DNA from: Edaphochlamys debaryana
Lineage: Eukaryota > Chlorophyta > Chlorophyceae > Chlamydomonadales
NCBI GenBank assembly: GCA_016858145.1
Contig: JAEHOE010000021.1
Coordinates: forward strand, 186,001-250,000
Reading direction: 5' to 3'
DNA: 64,000 bases
Position 1 is the first letter of the stretch, and every line of letters begins with the position of its first letter. Both the position numbers and the translations under genes were made by a program. The notes under the pieces were generated by a model. It saw nothing but the letters and a program-made list of their open reading frames with translations, had not been told where the DNA came from and searched no databases. This document shows positions 35,801 to 46,440 of this stretch, piece after piece.

Positions 35801-38800
35801 CCCTGGAGGACCTGGCTGGCAAGCAGGCCGAGCTGGAGCAGCAGGTAGGGATCTTGTGGCGTTCGCTTCTTACTGCTTGGCTCTCAATCACGCAGTCCCC
35901 GTCAGCTATTCATTCTGTAGTGCCGCTTGTGTAGGGCTACTTTCAGCAATCCCTCAGCAAAGCCCTTCGCCAAGCAGCCCTGTAGTCGAGTGGGGCACCA
36001 GTCAAGCCCTGCTTCTCGCCTCGCCCCCGTCCGCAGGTGCAGCTGGCGCTGTACCGCACCGAGGCCATGGCCCGGCAGGAGCAGCTGGCGTCCATGCAGC
36101 AGGCCATGGTCAACCTGGAGATGCAGTTCAAGCGCGCCACCGGCAGCGCCGTGCCCCTCACACCCACGCGCCCGGTGCACCCCGCCATGGCGCCGCCGCC
36201 GCCCCAGCCGCTGCAGGCGCAGCCGCAGGCGGAGGCCGCGGACGGTGCAGCCGTCGTGGCGCCGCAGGAGCTGGCGCTGCTACGCGCGCGCATGGACACG
36301 CTCGAGGCGGCCCTGGCGTCCGCCTCGGCGGGGCTGCAGGGCCGCCTGGCGTCCCGTGACAGCACCGCCTCGCCCTTGGACGGCTCCCCGGTGCCCGCCA
36401 AGGAGCCGTCCCTGGCGCAGATGCTGACCTCAGCCCCGGCTCCGGCCTCTGGCGCCAGCGCCTCGACTGGCGCCGAGCTGCCGCTCTCGCTCCGCCGCGA
36501 GCTGCTGTCGCTGCCCGGCCAGGTGGAGGCGGTGGCGGCGGAGCAGCAGCGCCTGCAGGAGGCCCTGGCAGAGCTGACGGACCGCCTGGACTCGGCGGTG
36601 GCCGCCGGCGCCTCCACCAGCGCCATGCTCGCCACGTTGGCCACCGACCAGCCGCCGCTGCGGCTGCAGATGCAGGTGGCGGTCGACGGCGCGGCCGCCG
36701 CTGACGTGGCGGCGCTGACCGCCTCCGTCGCCACGCTGACCGCGCGGCTGCAGGTGGCGGAGGACCAGCTGGCGGCTGCCTTCGTGGTCCGCACCCCACG
36801 CAGCCCCGGCGCGAATGGCAACCTGGCCGCCGCTGCCGCTGCTGCTGCTGCTGCCGCCGCCGCCGCTCGCGCCGCTGCGGACGCCGAGGACGCTGACGCA
36901 GAGCTCAGCGGCATTGAGGCCGGACCGGCCGTCGCCCAGCAGTCGGGCGCGGACGACGACATGACCCCGCGCTCGCGTGCGCCCGAGCCTGCGCCCTCCG
37001 AGGGCGAGGCGGCGGCTTCCGAGGGCCCCGGCGAGGAGGAGGAGGCCGAGGCCGAGGCTCACATGGGGCCCACGCTGGGCCTCATGGTCCCCGTGCTGCC
37101 ACGTCAGGCCGAGGCCCAGATCGCGGCGCTCCAAGCCGAGGTGGCGGCGCTGCAGGCGGCGCTGGCCTCGCTGGGCGGCCGCATCGAGGGCCTGGAGGCG
37201 GCCGGCGACCTGGAGGAGGTGCGGGCCACCGCCTCGCAGGTGGTGCTGGAGGCCATTCCGGGCATGGTGGCACAGCAGGTGGCGGGCGTGCGGGCCGAGG
37301 TGGCGGCGCTGGCGGCTCGGTTGAGCGAGGCGCCCAGCGAGGTTGCCGCCAAGGCCGCCCGCGACGCCGCCGAGGCCGCCGCCGCTGCCCGCGAGGCCGC
37401 GGCGGAGGTGAGCGAGGCGCGGGCCAAGCTGCTCGCGGAGCTGGCGGAGCGGGAGGAGGCGCTGCATGAGGCCGTTGAAGAGGCTGAGACTTCCGCCAAG
37501 CAGGCCTCTGAGGACGCCATGGCGGCACGCGAGGCGGCCGCAGAGGCGGCCTCCGCCCGCGAGGCTGCCCGCCGCGCCACGGTCGCCCGTGAGGCCGCCC
37601 AGGCGGCGGCGCGCCAGGCGGCTGAGGTCATGACCGCCGCCCAGGAGACCGCTGCCGACGTGATTGCGCGGGAGGTGTCGGAGCAGGCGGCGCGGGAGGT
37701 TGCGTACGAGGACGGCGTGCCGGTGCCCTCGGCGGAGCCCTCCCCACGCATGGGCCTGGCGGCGCAGGTGGCGGCGCTCACCACGGGCTATGGCGAGGTG
37801 CTGGCGACCATCCGGGTCATCCGCGACAAGATTGGAGACGTGGCAGGGCTTCGGGACCAGGTGGGGACCAGCGGGGAGTGCGGGAAGGGGTCCTAATCGC
37901 ATTAGGCTGCGGGATGAGGTGTGCAGTGCTGTGTTCTGTCGGACCCGCTGCCTTGCTTCTAAGCATCCGTCAGCAGCTTTCAGGACTTGCTGCCTTGCTG
38001 CTACTCCCCCACCATTCCTCAACTGCTGACGCTCGCCTGGCTGCCTCGCTTCTCCGGCCGCAGGTTGACGCCATCGCCGAGCGGGTGCGCTACGGCGGCG
38101 GCGGCGCCGCGCGGGACCTCCGCACCGCCGCCAGCTTCGGCCCCGCACCCAGCGGCGCCATGGCGGACGGCGACGTGCCCGACTCTCCCACGGCCAGTGA
38201 GGCGCCCTCCGCCGCCGCCGTGGCCGTGGCCTCCATGTTCACCCCCGCCGCCAGCGCCGTGACGCTGCCGCCCTCGCGCACGCCCCGCATGTCGGGCACC
38301 GGCGTGGCCGCATCTCCCGTGGGCGGCCGCACGCGCGCCTCCTCGGTGTCCGCGGCCATGGGCGGCAGCTCCGCGGTCCAGCAGGCCGCCTTCCTGGCGC
38401 GGCTGCTCGAGGTGGTCAAGCGCCAGAGCAACCGCATGCACACGCAGTACAGCGACGCGGAGGAGACGGGCATGGCGCTGGCGCAGGTGGGGCAGGGGGC
38501 TGGGGGGGCCGGCCTCGCTTGATGTCTAACCAGCGCTTCCTACCCCTCACCCTCCCTGGCTTCCCCTGACAAGCCGTTCCCTGGTGTCGCCTCCCCCTGC
38601 TCTGTTCCGCGCTCAACCTTCCTGGCTCCTGCTGACAACCCGGTCCCCGGAGTTTCCTCTCCCCGCTCTACCGTTCCTCTTACCCGTCCGCTCAGCCCCA
38701 CCCACCCCTCTGCCGGCCCCTCACGTCCCGTTCCCTCATTTCGCCTCCCTCACTTCCGTCTGCCGTTTGCCCTTCTCCCCCCTGCCTGTACCCCAGGTGG

Positions 38801-41800
38801 ACTCCACGCTGGAGGCCGCGCAGGCCCGGCTGGCGGACGTCAAGGACGCCTCCTCCCCCGCCTTCGCCGAGGCGCTCATCACCATCCTGGAGCAGGTGGC
38901 GGCGCTGCGCTACATCGGCTCGCAGACGCACCCCGCCATCCAGCAGATGGTGTTGCAGCACGAGAACCGGCTGGACCAGGTGGGGCGGGGCCGGGAGGAG
39001 GAGCAGCAGTGCGGTCTTAGGGCAGGTGTGCTTTGGCCATGGCTCTCCTGCTGCCTCTGACCGTACTGTCCTTGCTACCTCGCTTGGTCGCTTGCTGCCA
39101 TCCCGCCCCTGTGCCGACCCAACGCTTGCCCGTGCCGACCCAGATCGCCGAGCAGCTCAAGACGGGCGCCGGCAGCGCCGCGGCGGAGGAGCAGCTGGCG
39201 GCTGCCACCAGCCGCCTGGGCCGCCTGGAGGGCGACGTGGGCCGCGTGCTGGCACAGAACGCCGCGCTGGACCGCGCGCTGAGCTCGCTGTTGCTCACCG
39301 CCGAAGCCATCCGCGAGCAGGCCTCGGCCTCGGCCGGCGGCCTGCTGCCCGAGGCCGCCTCCGTGCCCACCTTCATGATGGGCGGCGGCAGCCGCAGCGA
39401 GGGCGGCGGCGACATGGAGGCCATGGCTGCGGCTGCGGGCGCGGCGGCGCTGCGCTCGGGCCAGACGCTGAGCCAGCGGCGGCTGACGCCGCTGCCGCCC
39501 ATCCCCGGCACGCCCGCACCCTTCACCGCCGCCGCCACGCTCGAGGTGGCGGCGCTGTCGGCCAAGGTACGGCAGCTGGACGAGTCGCTGGAGGCGCGCA
39601 TGGGCGGGCTCAAGCAGGAGCTGATGGACGAGGTGGAGAAGAAGGTGCGGAGGGCTGGGGCGGGGCTGGGGGCAGAAGGAGCCAGAAGCGGCCGAGGTGG
39701 GAAGCACCGCGTGGGGTCTCGGTGTGGGATGATAAGCAATGCATGGAGTCCAATACCGACCCTTGCTAGGGTCTTGGGTCATCAAGTTTGGGCTGCACTC
39801 TGACTTGCAATGCCTCTGGTTTGGGCCCGCAGGTGGCCGATGCCGCCCCCGCAAAGCCCTCGGGCACCGTGCTGAGCCCCGCCCTGGCCGACGACCTGGC
39901 CTCCATGACCTCGCGCCTGGCCAAGTTGGAGGCGGGCATGGGCAGCCTGGGCGGCCAGAGCGCGGCCCTGGAGCGGGCGCTCACCTCCCTGCTCAAGACC
40001 GCAGAGGCCATCCGTGACCAGGCCGCAGCGGCAGCAGCCGCAGGCGCGGCCGCGGCAGCTGCCGGTGCAGGCGCGGGCGCAGCGGGCCCTGGCGTGAGCG
40101 TCAGTGCCGGCGGCGCTCCGCCGCTGGCCGAGACCGCCTCCGTGCCGGCCTTTATGGCGCCCCTTGCGGCCGCCAGCCGCAGCGAGGGCGGCGACGGCGG
40201 CGGCGAGGAAGTAGTCTCTCCGCTCCGCTCGGGGCAGACGGTCAGCCTGCGCCGCCTGACGCTGCCGCCCATCGGCGGCGGCTCGTCCGCCGCCGCCGGC
40301 GCCGCCGCCTCCCTCGAGGTGGCGGCACTGTCCGTCAAGCTGCGCATGCTGGACGAGACCATGGAGGTGAGGCTGGAGGGCGTACGGCAGGAGCTGATGG
40401 CGGAGCTGGCGGCGCGCGCGGCGGCGGCGGCTCAGCCCGGCCCCGCGGACTTTGCCGATCTGGACACCAAGGTGGCGGCGCTGCACACGGCCGCCTCCGC
40501 CATGCGCAACCGGCTGATGGCGATGCAGGAGTACGTGGACGGGACCCAGGTGAGGGCGGGGGCATCACGCGGGCGTGCAGGAGCTTGTCCCCCAACGGGT
40601 GGGTGGGCAACGTCCCTCAGCTTGGCTGCAGTTCTCTTGTAGCCACGGTTTTGGTCGACGCCTGAGCACTAGCACTGACCGGTCGCCACGTCCCCTCCCC
40701 CCGTTCCTCCGCAGGGCATGATCAAGGACATGCACGTAGGCCTGGGCGGGCTGCACCGCCGCCTGGACGCCCTGGAGGAGTCGGGCCTGGGCCAGCGGGG
40801 CGGAGGGGGTAGGACAGCGGACGGCGGCGCGGGCTCGGCGGACGGATCCGGCGGTACCACCATCCGCGAGATGCAGGTGTGACGCTGTGGTCACTGCTGG
40901 GAAAGGGCTTGCAGGAGGGAGAGCAGCGGCGGTCAACGCAGGCGGGGCTAATTCCTCCCTTTCCGCCCTACCTGTGTACGAGGGACGAACGCCTGGTGCC
41001 CACCCACCTCCCCTCCTGCCCCGTTGCCTCCCCGCAGTCGGAGCTGACCCGCCTGGACGGCCGCGTGCTGAGCGTGGAGTCGTCTGCGCTGGAGGCCGCC
41101 CACGCTCTGGCGGGGCTCAAGCAGCTGGGCCCGCGCGTCACCGAGGCCGAGGCGCGCCTGAACGACGCCTGCGCCAAGCTGTCGGCGGCGCTGGGCGGCA
41201 ACGGCAACGGCAGCGGCGGCGCCTCCGCCGCCATCCCGCCGCCGCCGCCGGGCGTGAGCCTGCCCTCGGTGATGGGCGGGCTGCGGGCGCTGGAGCGGCG
41301 GGTGGCTGGGCGCATGGCGGCGGCGGTGGGGGCGCTCGAGTCCCTCGCAACGTCGCTCGAGGCCGCGGGGCGCATCGAGAAGGAGTCCACGGCCAATCCA
41401 TTCAAGGGTGAGTGCAGGCCCGCGTGAAGTGCGCCGGCCCCGTTACCGGCCCCACAGCCCTTCTCGTGCCGTTGATATGCTCCGTGTGCCGCGCGTTCTC
41501 TGCGCGCGCAGCCATACATATCTTCGCATACCCTCCCTTCCTACCGTGTTGGCGTACTCAGTTCGCCGCCAGTCTTGGCTCTACTGCCCTCCCTCCCGCT
41601 CACCAGCCCCGGCTCCTCAACGCTCTTGTCCACCCTTCCCCACACATCCCCCCGCAGCCATCTCTGCCGCCGTGAACAACCCGGTGGTGGTGGCGCTGGA
41701 GAAGAAGGTCGAGTCCATGCGCGCTGACATGGCGGCGGCGGCATCGGCGCTGCTGGATGACATGCGGAGGGACGCGCGGGAGGCGCGGACGGCCTCTTTC

Positions 41801-41842
41801 GATGCGGGGGCGACGGGAGGGGGCATCACGTTCCGGCCGTGA
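29805..41842 (+). CDS. Giant coiled-coil protein with internal repeats, function unknown
   Basis: About 2,808 residues. Exons: 29805-29861, 29954-30247, 30351-30671, 30840-31073, 31210-31310, 31488-33174, 33355-33582, 33775-34368, 34515-34568, 34916-35080, 35208-35273, 35438-35563, 35710-35844, 36037-37860, 38064-38486, 38797-38979, 39144-39644, 39833-40549, 40715-40876, 41038-41407, 41658-41842. All join in frame; 18 of 20 introns are phase 0. Long heptad stretches dominate (LEEVRATASQVVLEAIPG; AREAAAEVSEARAKLLAELA). Exon 6 holds five repeats with the core AELAEHFGQLRHRLEAAV, linked by basic Ser motifs (MERPRGSLSG) that look like kinase sites. Exons 17 and 18 are an intragenic duplication. 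No membrane segment or catalytic motif is seen. A structural role at the nucleus, basal body or cytoskeleton is possible but not shown. The start is the first ATG giving a phase-0 GTGAGT donor. Introns are conventional, without the G-runs of the neighbouring genes. Confidence 0.85.
31882..33060 (+). repeat. Five tandem coding repeats of about 85 residues
   Basis: Units begin near 31882, 32140, 32418, 32670 and 32920. Each has an EAALTAEV-like start, the invariant EHFGQLRHRLEAAV helix and an Ala-rich helix (AARRAEQAA). The linkers carry MERPRGSFSG, MRNRPSLSG, MERPARRSLSG and MERPRGSLSG. All five lie in one exon, so expansion was by unequal exchange within the exon. Confidence 0.9.
35292..35351 (+). 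ncRNA. Perfect 23-bp intronic hairpin
   Basis: Arms 35292-35314 and 35329-35351 are exact reverse complements, with a 14-base A-rich loop (GCAATGAACCAAAG). It sits within the 164-base intron after exon 11 of the coiled-coil gene, 18 bases after the donor. It could be a small-RNA precursor, a splicing-relevant stem that brings the splice sites together, or the remnant of a short inverted-repeat insertion. Labelled ncRNA only provisionally; transcription as part of the intron is the only thing implied. Confidence 0.5.
38551..38680 (+). repeat. Imperfect tandem duplication in intron 15 of the coiled-coil gene
   Basis: Two diverged units of about 65 bases, each running CCTGGCT...CTGACAA...CGGT/GTTCC...CTCC...GCTCT...GTTCC. 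It lies wholly inside the intron and has no coding potential. Confidence 0.55.
39144..40549 (+). repeat. Intragenic duplication: exons 17 and 18 of the coiled-coil gene
   Basis: Exon 17 (39144-39644) and exon 18 (39833-40549) share an ordered series of motifs: SSLLLTAEAIREQ / TSLLKTAEAIRDQ, EAASVPTFM / ETASVPAFM, LRSGQTLSQRRLT / LRSGQTVSLRRLT, LEVAALSAKVRQLDE / LEVAALSVKLRMLDE, KQELMDEVE / RQELMAELA. The second copy has a longer Ala-rich insert. Both are phase 0 at each end, so an exon-plus-intron duplication keeps the frame. Confidence 0.9.
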
Positions 41843-43525
41843 GGAAGGGGTTCGCGTGAGTGCCCTGGCCTACATGGATGTGCTGGGCCTTGATGCGCCG
41901 GGAGCGGTCGGTGCGGGAGGTGTGCCTGTAGGCAAGCCCTAGTAGCCCTAGCTGGTGGAGAGCAGGCATTATATGGCGGGGAGGCTTCTTGCGGAGGCGG
42001 GGACAGGAGGGGACGCGAGGTGCCGTGAACCTGTGGCAAATCAGTGAGCCGCGCGCAGCGATGCATACGCGCGATTGCGTGCGATTTGGGGGTGTGCATT
42101 TCTCTCACGCGCACACTTCTTTCTTCGGACTTTGCATTTGTGCGATCTATCCAGCGCTTGGCGATCATGTGTGGGCCATAAGAGGGCGCAGGTGTGGCGT
42201 GCGGATGCGGGGTGGGAGTCAGGCCGGTGCTGCAGACCCTTATGCAGCCATCATACGGCTTGGGGGGATCCAAGTTTGGATTTGTGTTCCTGGCGGACCG
42301 CGTGCGGTAGTGCAGGTTACTGGGACTGTGATCTTGCGATTCGTGTATGGGCAGTGGGCGGACCAGTGCAAGTTAAAGCCATGCTGCGAGCCTGCCCACA
42401 TCACGGGGTGTCCCGACCCATGGAGCACCGGGTCCAGCGGGTGCCACCCCAGCCCCAATACAGGCCCAAAGAAGCAAGTTGCAAGTGGACTCTGTACAGT
42501 CAATGCTCGACGGTTAAGTTTGGCGCAAGTCGCTGTGCAGGCTCGGCCAACATGGCGCATCGGCGTCACTGCGGGCCGGGGCAGGTCGCGGGCGCGAGCT
42601 GTGCAGGCGCGCTCCCAGTCCTTTTGCCATACCACAGCCGCACTCACACTCCCTGGAACAGTCTCGGAACTTAGCTCTGGGTCAGCACGCTCGCTCGCTG
42701 CGCGCATGTAGACCAGATTCCTGTCTTTGCCAGGGCGCCTGAGGAGCTTCGGGAGCCCAAGGCGCTGGAAGCTAAGGAGCCGAGCAAGCGGAGGTTGGTG
42801 GGGGCCTGCAGGCGCGCAATCCGGGGAGGGAGCGCTTCGGCGAGCGTTGCGGCAAAGCGACCGGCTCCCCCAGGCCCCGCTCTCCTTTCCGCGGCTTTTG
42901 ATCACCGCCATAGCAATATGCTGGGGTAGAGCCGCCCCAGAATCCGCTCGGGGCTCGGGATTCGGAGCCCAGGCCCTCGGGGGGCAAGTGCATGTGTGCC
43001 TACCTGCCGGAACAGCCGGATTAGCCGTCGGCCAGTCGCAAATCCCATTACAACCCCCGCCTGTTTGCAATGGCGTGGCAAGCAAGTTACGGAGACGAGG
43101 CTGCCTTGCGCGGCTTCTCGCGGGGTCGTCTCGCCAGCAGACGCGCCGCCTGCTCACGCTGTGCATTCGTGGCAACTAAGGGTCATAACCTGTCTTGTGG
43201 GCGAGCGCCCGCCCGCTACTCACTTACCTCCGGTGGGCGCAGATGAGCATGCAACACCCGTCGGTGCCCGCACGCAGGCAGACAACGCACGCAGGCGACT
43301 GGGCTCCAGACGATATTCAAGAAGCTCCTTGTTCCTATCGTGAGTTGCTGGCGCGTCGTCGGGTGTTTCCCGAGCTGCCGACGGCGTGCCTGTCATGCCC
43401 AGCGTCCGTGCCTGGCACTGTCCCGGCGTCTTCAGCCCTGCTGCGCTCGCCCGTCATGGCGCTGAGCCGCTTCTCCTGCACCTCTCCTCCATCCTCTAGG
43501 GAAGCTGAGCCACGCCTGCCACGCC

Positions 43526-44830
43526 ATGTCTGCGCCCGAGAATGTCCCGGAGTTCGACATGGGCGGGGGCCCCGACCCGCCAGATGACCCCAAGTCGTCG
43601 GCCAAGCCCGCTCACGCCCACGCGGTCCAAGGCTCCAAGCGCCAGCGCCCTAACGGGAATGACGCCGCCGACCCTGAGGCCTCAAGCTCGGACGCCAAGT
43701 CGCCCCGGACTGCTGCCGGCCCGGGCGAGTCGTCGCTGCCAGCCCAACCGGTTGAAGCGGCTGTCACCTTTACGGGTCGGGCGGGTGACTTTGTTGCGGA
43801 GGGCAGGTCAAAGGACAAACTGGAGGTGATTGGGCTGCACGCCGATCAGACCGGCCCCGGCGCCTCCGCTGATCAGGCCCCCGCTGGACCTCTTCAGCCC
43901 ACCGAGCCAAACATGGCCGCCCGCGTTGCCGCCGCCACCGCCTCTGGCGCTGCCGCGGCCGCCGCCTCCCAGGTGGCGGCGGAGACCGCTGGCGGCCTGG
44001 CTGCCCCCGCTGCCCCCGCTGTCGAGGCGGCGGTAGAGGGCACGGCCGCCCAGCCTGGCCCAGCGCCTGTGGCGGCGGCAGGCGGGGCCGCGGCGCTTGT
44101 GGCCGAGGCGGGGGCAGCGGCGGCAGCGCCCGCGGCGGCGCACACCGGCCCGCAGCAGCAGCCGCAGCAGCCCCGCCCAGTCGCCAACGCCGTTGCACTT
44201 CAACTGCAGTCCGGCAGTGCAGCAGCCGCGGCGCAGGCGGCTTGCGCCCGGTCGGGTGTCGGCGGCCAGGGGGCCCCCGCGCTCCACGCGGCGGCGGCGG
44301 CCGCGGCGGCGGTGGCGGCGGAGGAGGAAGAGGCCGTTGTGGGCCTCGGGGCTCCCTTGAACATGATGGCGGTGGAGGAGGAAGAGGAGGAGGAGGAGGA
44401 GATGGAGATGGAGATGGAGATTGAGGAGGCGGAGTGGGAGGAGGACGTGGATTTGGAGGCCGCGTGGGAGGAGGAGGAGGAGGAGCAGGAGGAGGCCCCC
44501 GCGGCACCGGCACTCGATGCGGCGGAGGATGCCGCCCTGCCGGCGGCCGGGGCAGCGGCGCTGGCTGCCGAGGCGGGCGCTGCGCCCGGGCCTGCGCACC
44601 CCGGCCCGCAGGTCGGCGACGTCTTCGATTGGCACGCGTTGCCGCCCGGCAACCCGCAGCAGCAGGCGGCGGCTGGGGCCTTCCTGGCGGCTATTGCCGG
44701 CCCGGGGGCCCCGGCGCTCCAGGGGGCCGTCCACGCCAACGGCGTTTATTTCTTCCACGCAAGGCCCGGCACCCCAGCGCAGGAGGCGGCAGCTACGGCC
44801 CGCCTGGCAAACCTCGGCCTTATCGGCTAA
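43526..44830 (+). CDS. Ala-rich acidic low-complexity protein, paralogue 1, unknown function
   Basis: Not recognised. A single uninterrupted frame of 434 residues. The N-terminal 90 residues are polar with a KRQRP-type basic motif that could be a nuclear signal. The middle is Ala-rich (AAATASGAAAAAASQVAAE), followed by a strongly acidic block (about 275-320, runs of Glu). The C-terminus has a non-repetitive segment (VFDWHALPPGNPQQQAA, VYFFHARPGTPAQEAA). The paralogue at 50131 shares the start (MS-P-E), the NLS-like region, the Ala-rich middle and the C-terminal VFYAR/FFHAR-GDP/GTP-AE/QEA motif. A CTCTAG acceptor-like site 24 bases before the ATG suggests an intron in the 5' leader. Conservation of the frame and of the termini between the diverged copies argues that it is a real gene. 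Confidence 0.65.
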   Translation: MSAPENVPEFDMGGGPDPPDDPKSSAKPAHAHAVQGSKRQRPNGNDAADPEASSSDAKSPRTAAGPGESSLPAQPVEAAVTFTGRAGDFVAEGRSKDKLEVIGLHADQTGPGASADQAPAGPLQPTEPNMAARVAAATASGAAAAAASQVAAETAGGLAAPAAPAVEAAVEGTAAQPGPAPVAAAGGAAALVAEAGAAAAAPAAAHTGPQQQPQQPRPVANAVALQLQSGSAAAAAQAACARSGVGGQGAPALHAAAAAAAAVAAEEEEAVVGLGAPLNMMAVEEEEEEEEEMEMEMEIEEAEWEEDVDLEAAWEEEEEEQEEAPAAPALDAAEDAALPAAGAAALAAEAGAAPGPAHPGPQVGDVFDWHALPPGNPQQQAAAGAFLAAIAGPGAPALQGAVHANGVYFFHARPGTPAQEAAATARLANLGLIG

Positions 44831-44978
44831 CAGGCTAGGGCTGGAGCCTTGATGGCGAACTTCAACCTCCTCGCCCATCAGCGTTAGCTGGATGAGGCCT
44901 CGCTCGCCCCTCCACGCTCCCTTCAGTAGGCCATACGGGCCGGTCTGGACTCTGCAGAGTGCCGTCATGGGACCCACC

Positions 44979-45022
44979 GGACTCGGGATTCGGACTCGGG
45001 ACTCGGACTCGGGACTCGGGAC
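44979..45022 (+). repeat. GGACTCGG microsatellite-like tract
   Basis: Repeated GACTCGGG/GGATTCGG/GGACTCGG words shortly after the stop of the gene ending at 44830. Absent at the matching place in copy 2. Confidence 0.7.
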
Positions 45023-46060
45023 CAGGCGTTGTGTGGGGCTTGCTAGCTGGGACCGTGAGGTCGTTCTACCGCTTGCTTTCGGATTCCGCGCCTGTGGGAC
45101 GTGGCAAGCAGCAGGGTTGGAAGGGGGGGGTGGCAAGGGGTACAGGTGAGTGTGCACAGGGGAGGCTGTTGGGGACCTGAGATCATATATGGCAGGCTGG
45201 GGTGGGCTGTGTGGACTGAAGCTCTCAGATAGTGCGGGTTGATAGTCTCGACTGTAGCTCGGGACTGCGCGGGGCAGGACATTCAGGTTGCAGGGGTAGC
45301 TCAAAGACGTTGTCCGCACGTTTGGAAGACCTAGCTAGTTGCTCTTGGCTTATCATTCGTCATCATGCATGTGAGGGCAGGGATGCCAGAGGTGCCCTGT
45401 GAGTCGGGCTACATCAGATATGCGGGTGGGCGGGCACCACCCAGCTCGGACCAGACACCTCCCTCAAGGGTCTGTGCGGGGCGGCGGTACCCAGGATGCG
45501 CGCTTGCACTCTTTGTCGTGTCTGGGCCAGGTGTTGGCTGGCCGCTGGTAATCATCTGCGTTGCGTGATGCAGATTGGTGCATTGAACTCGACTGCGAGC
45601 GCCCCGCTGTGTGTGCATCCTCAAGTGTTGTACCGCTGTGATTGCGCCGAGTCTTGCGCATGCTCGCATCCAGCCAACATGTTGTGCACCATGTTTGCTC
45701 ATTCCAACCTGTATGGGTCCATGTTTTGTGTGGGTTTTGCGCGAGGGCGGGGCCTTGGTTCGCCGATAGTAGGGCCAGCGCCGCCGTAGTGAGGCGGAGC
45801 TTACGCCTGGATAGGGCCAGATTCGGATGGCTGCACGTTGCAGTGACCCTTTGGTGAGCGAGGGGCATGCTCCTGAGCGCGCGTTGATGGTTGGTGGGTT
45901 GTACATTTTGCCAAAGTTGTATCTAAATGGCTATACCGCATACACGCGGGTACAGCAAGCTCGCCTTGGAGATCTGTGAGTTATGGGACTTGGGGCCCAA
46001 CGTACGCTGTCTGGGCCTTGCGTACTGGTGGAAGTGCCTCGGTGGTGAACTTGAAGGGAC

Positions 46061-46065
46061 TGTAA
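46061..46065 (+). terminator. Possible TGTAA poly(A) signal, duplicated gene copy 1
   Basis: TGTAA, 1.2 kb after the stop of the gene ending at 44830 and inside the duplicated segment. A second TGTAA follows about 50 bases later. The aligned position in copy 2 has CTGTGGA instead. Confidence 0.35.
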
Positions 46066-46440
46066 AGCTCTGGGGCCCCTGTCTTCCGTCCCCTTGCGCC
46101 CGTGTATGCGCTGTGTAAGCTGTGTGCGCGTCGTCAGGCCTGCTGGCTTGCTTGCACAACAGGTGCAGTTGAGTCCACCGTATCTGCGGCTGATAGGACA
46201 CGCGGGATGGCAGCGTATCTGCGGCTGGCAGCTCAGGGCATGCCACCCGCCACCCCCACGCCCCACCAGCCACCGCACAGCCGCCTCTAGCAGCGCTGGT
46301 TGAGCAGGTAGGCCCACCAAGGCGGTGACTCCTGCGTCGTACCCGCTAGCCGTACCGCCAGCTCGTGGTCGCTCGTCGGGGCCTGCATCTGCCGGTCTTG
46401 CCCCTGGGCTCAGACCTGCTATCAACCCCCAATCCCAAGT

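Larger units (their letters stand above)
42400..46440 (+). repeat. Segmental duplication, copy 1
   Basis: Diverged but ordered similarity to copy 2 (49000-52690). Upstream, TGCCATACCACAGCCGCACT occurs at about 42626 and 49209, followed by GGGAGCCC(A/G)AGG at 42748 and 49324. The 5' leader (CCCGTCATG...TCTCC...AG...CCATGTCT) is shared just before both start codons. Downstream, CATGCTCG...TGTGCACCAT and the tract at 46075-46240 match 52440-52580. No terminal repeats or transposase were seen, so this is a local duplication rather than a recognisable transposon. Confidence 0.8.
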
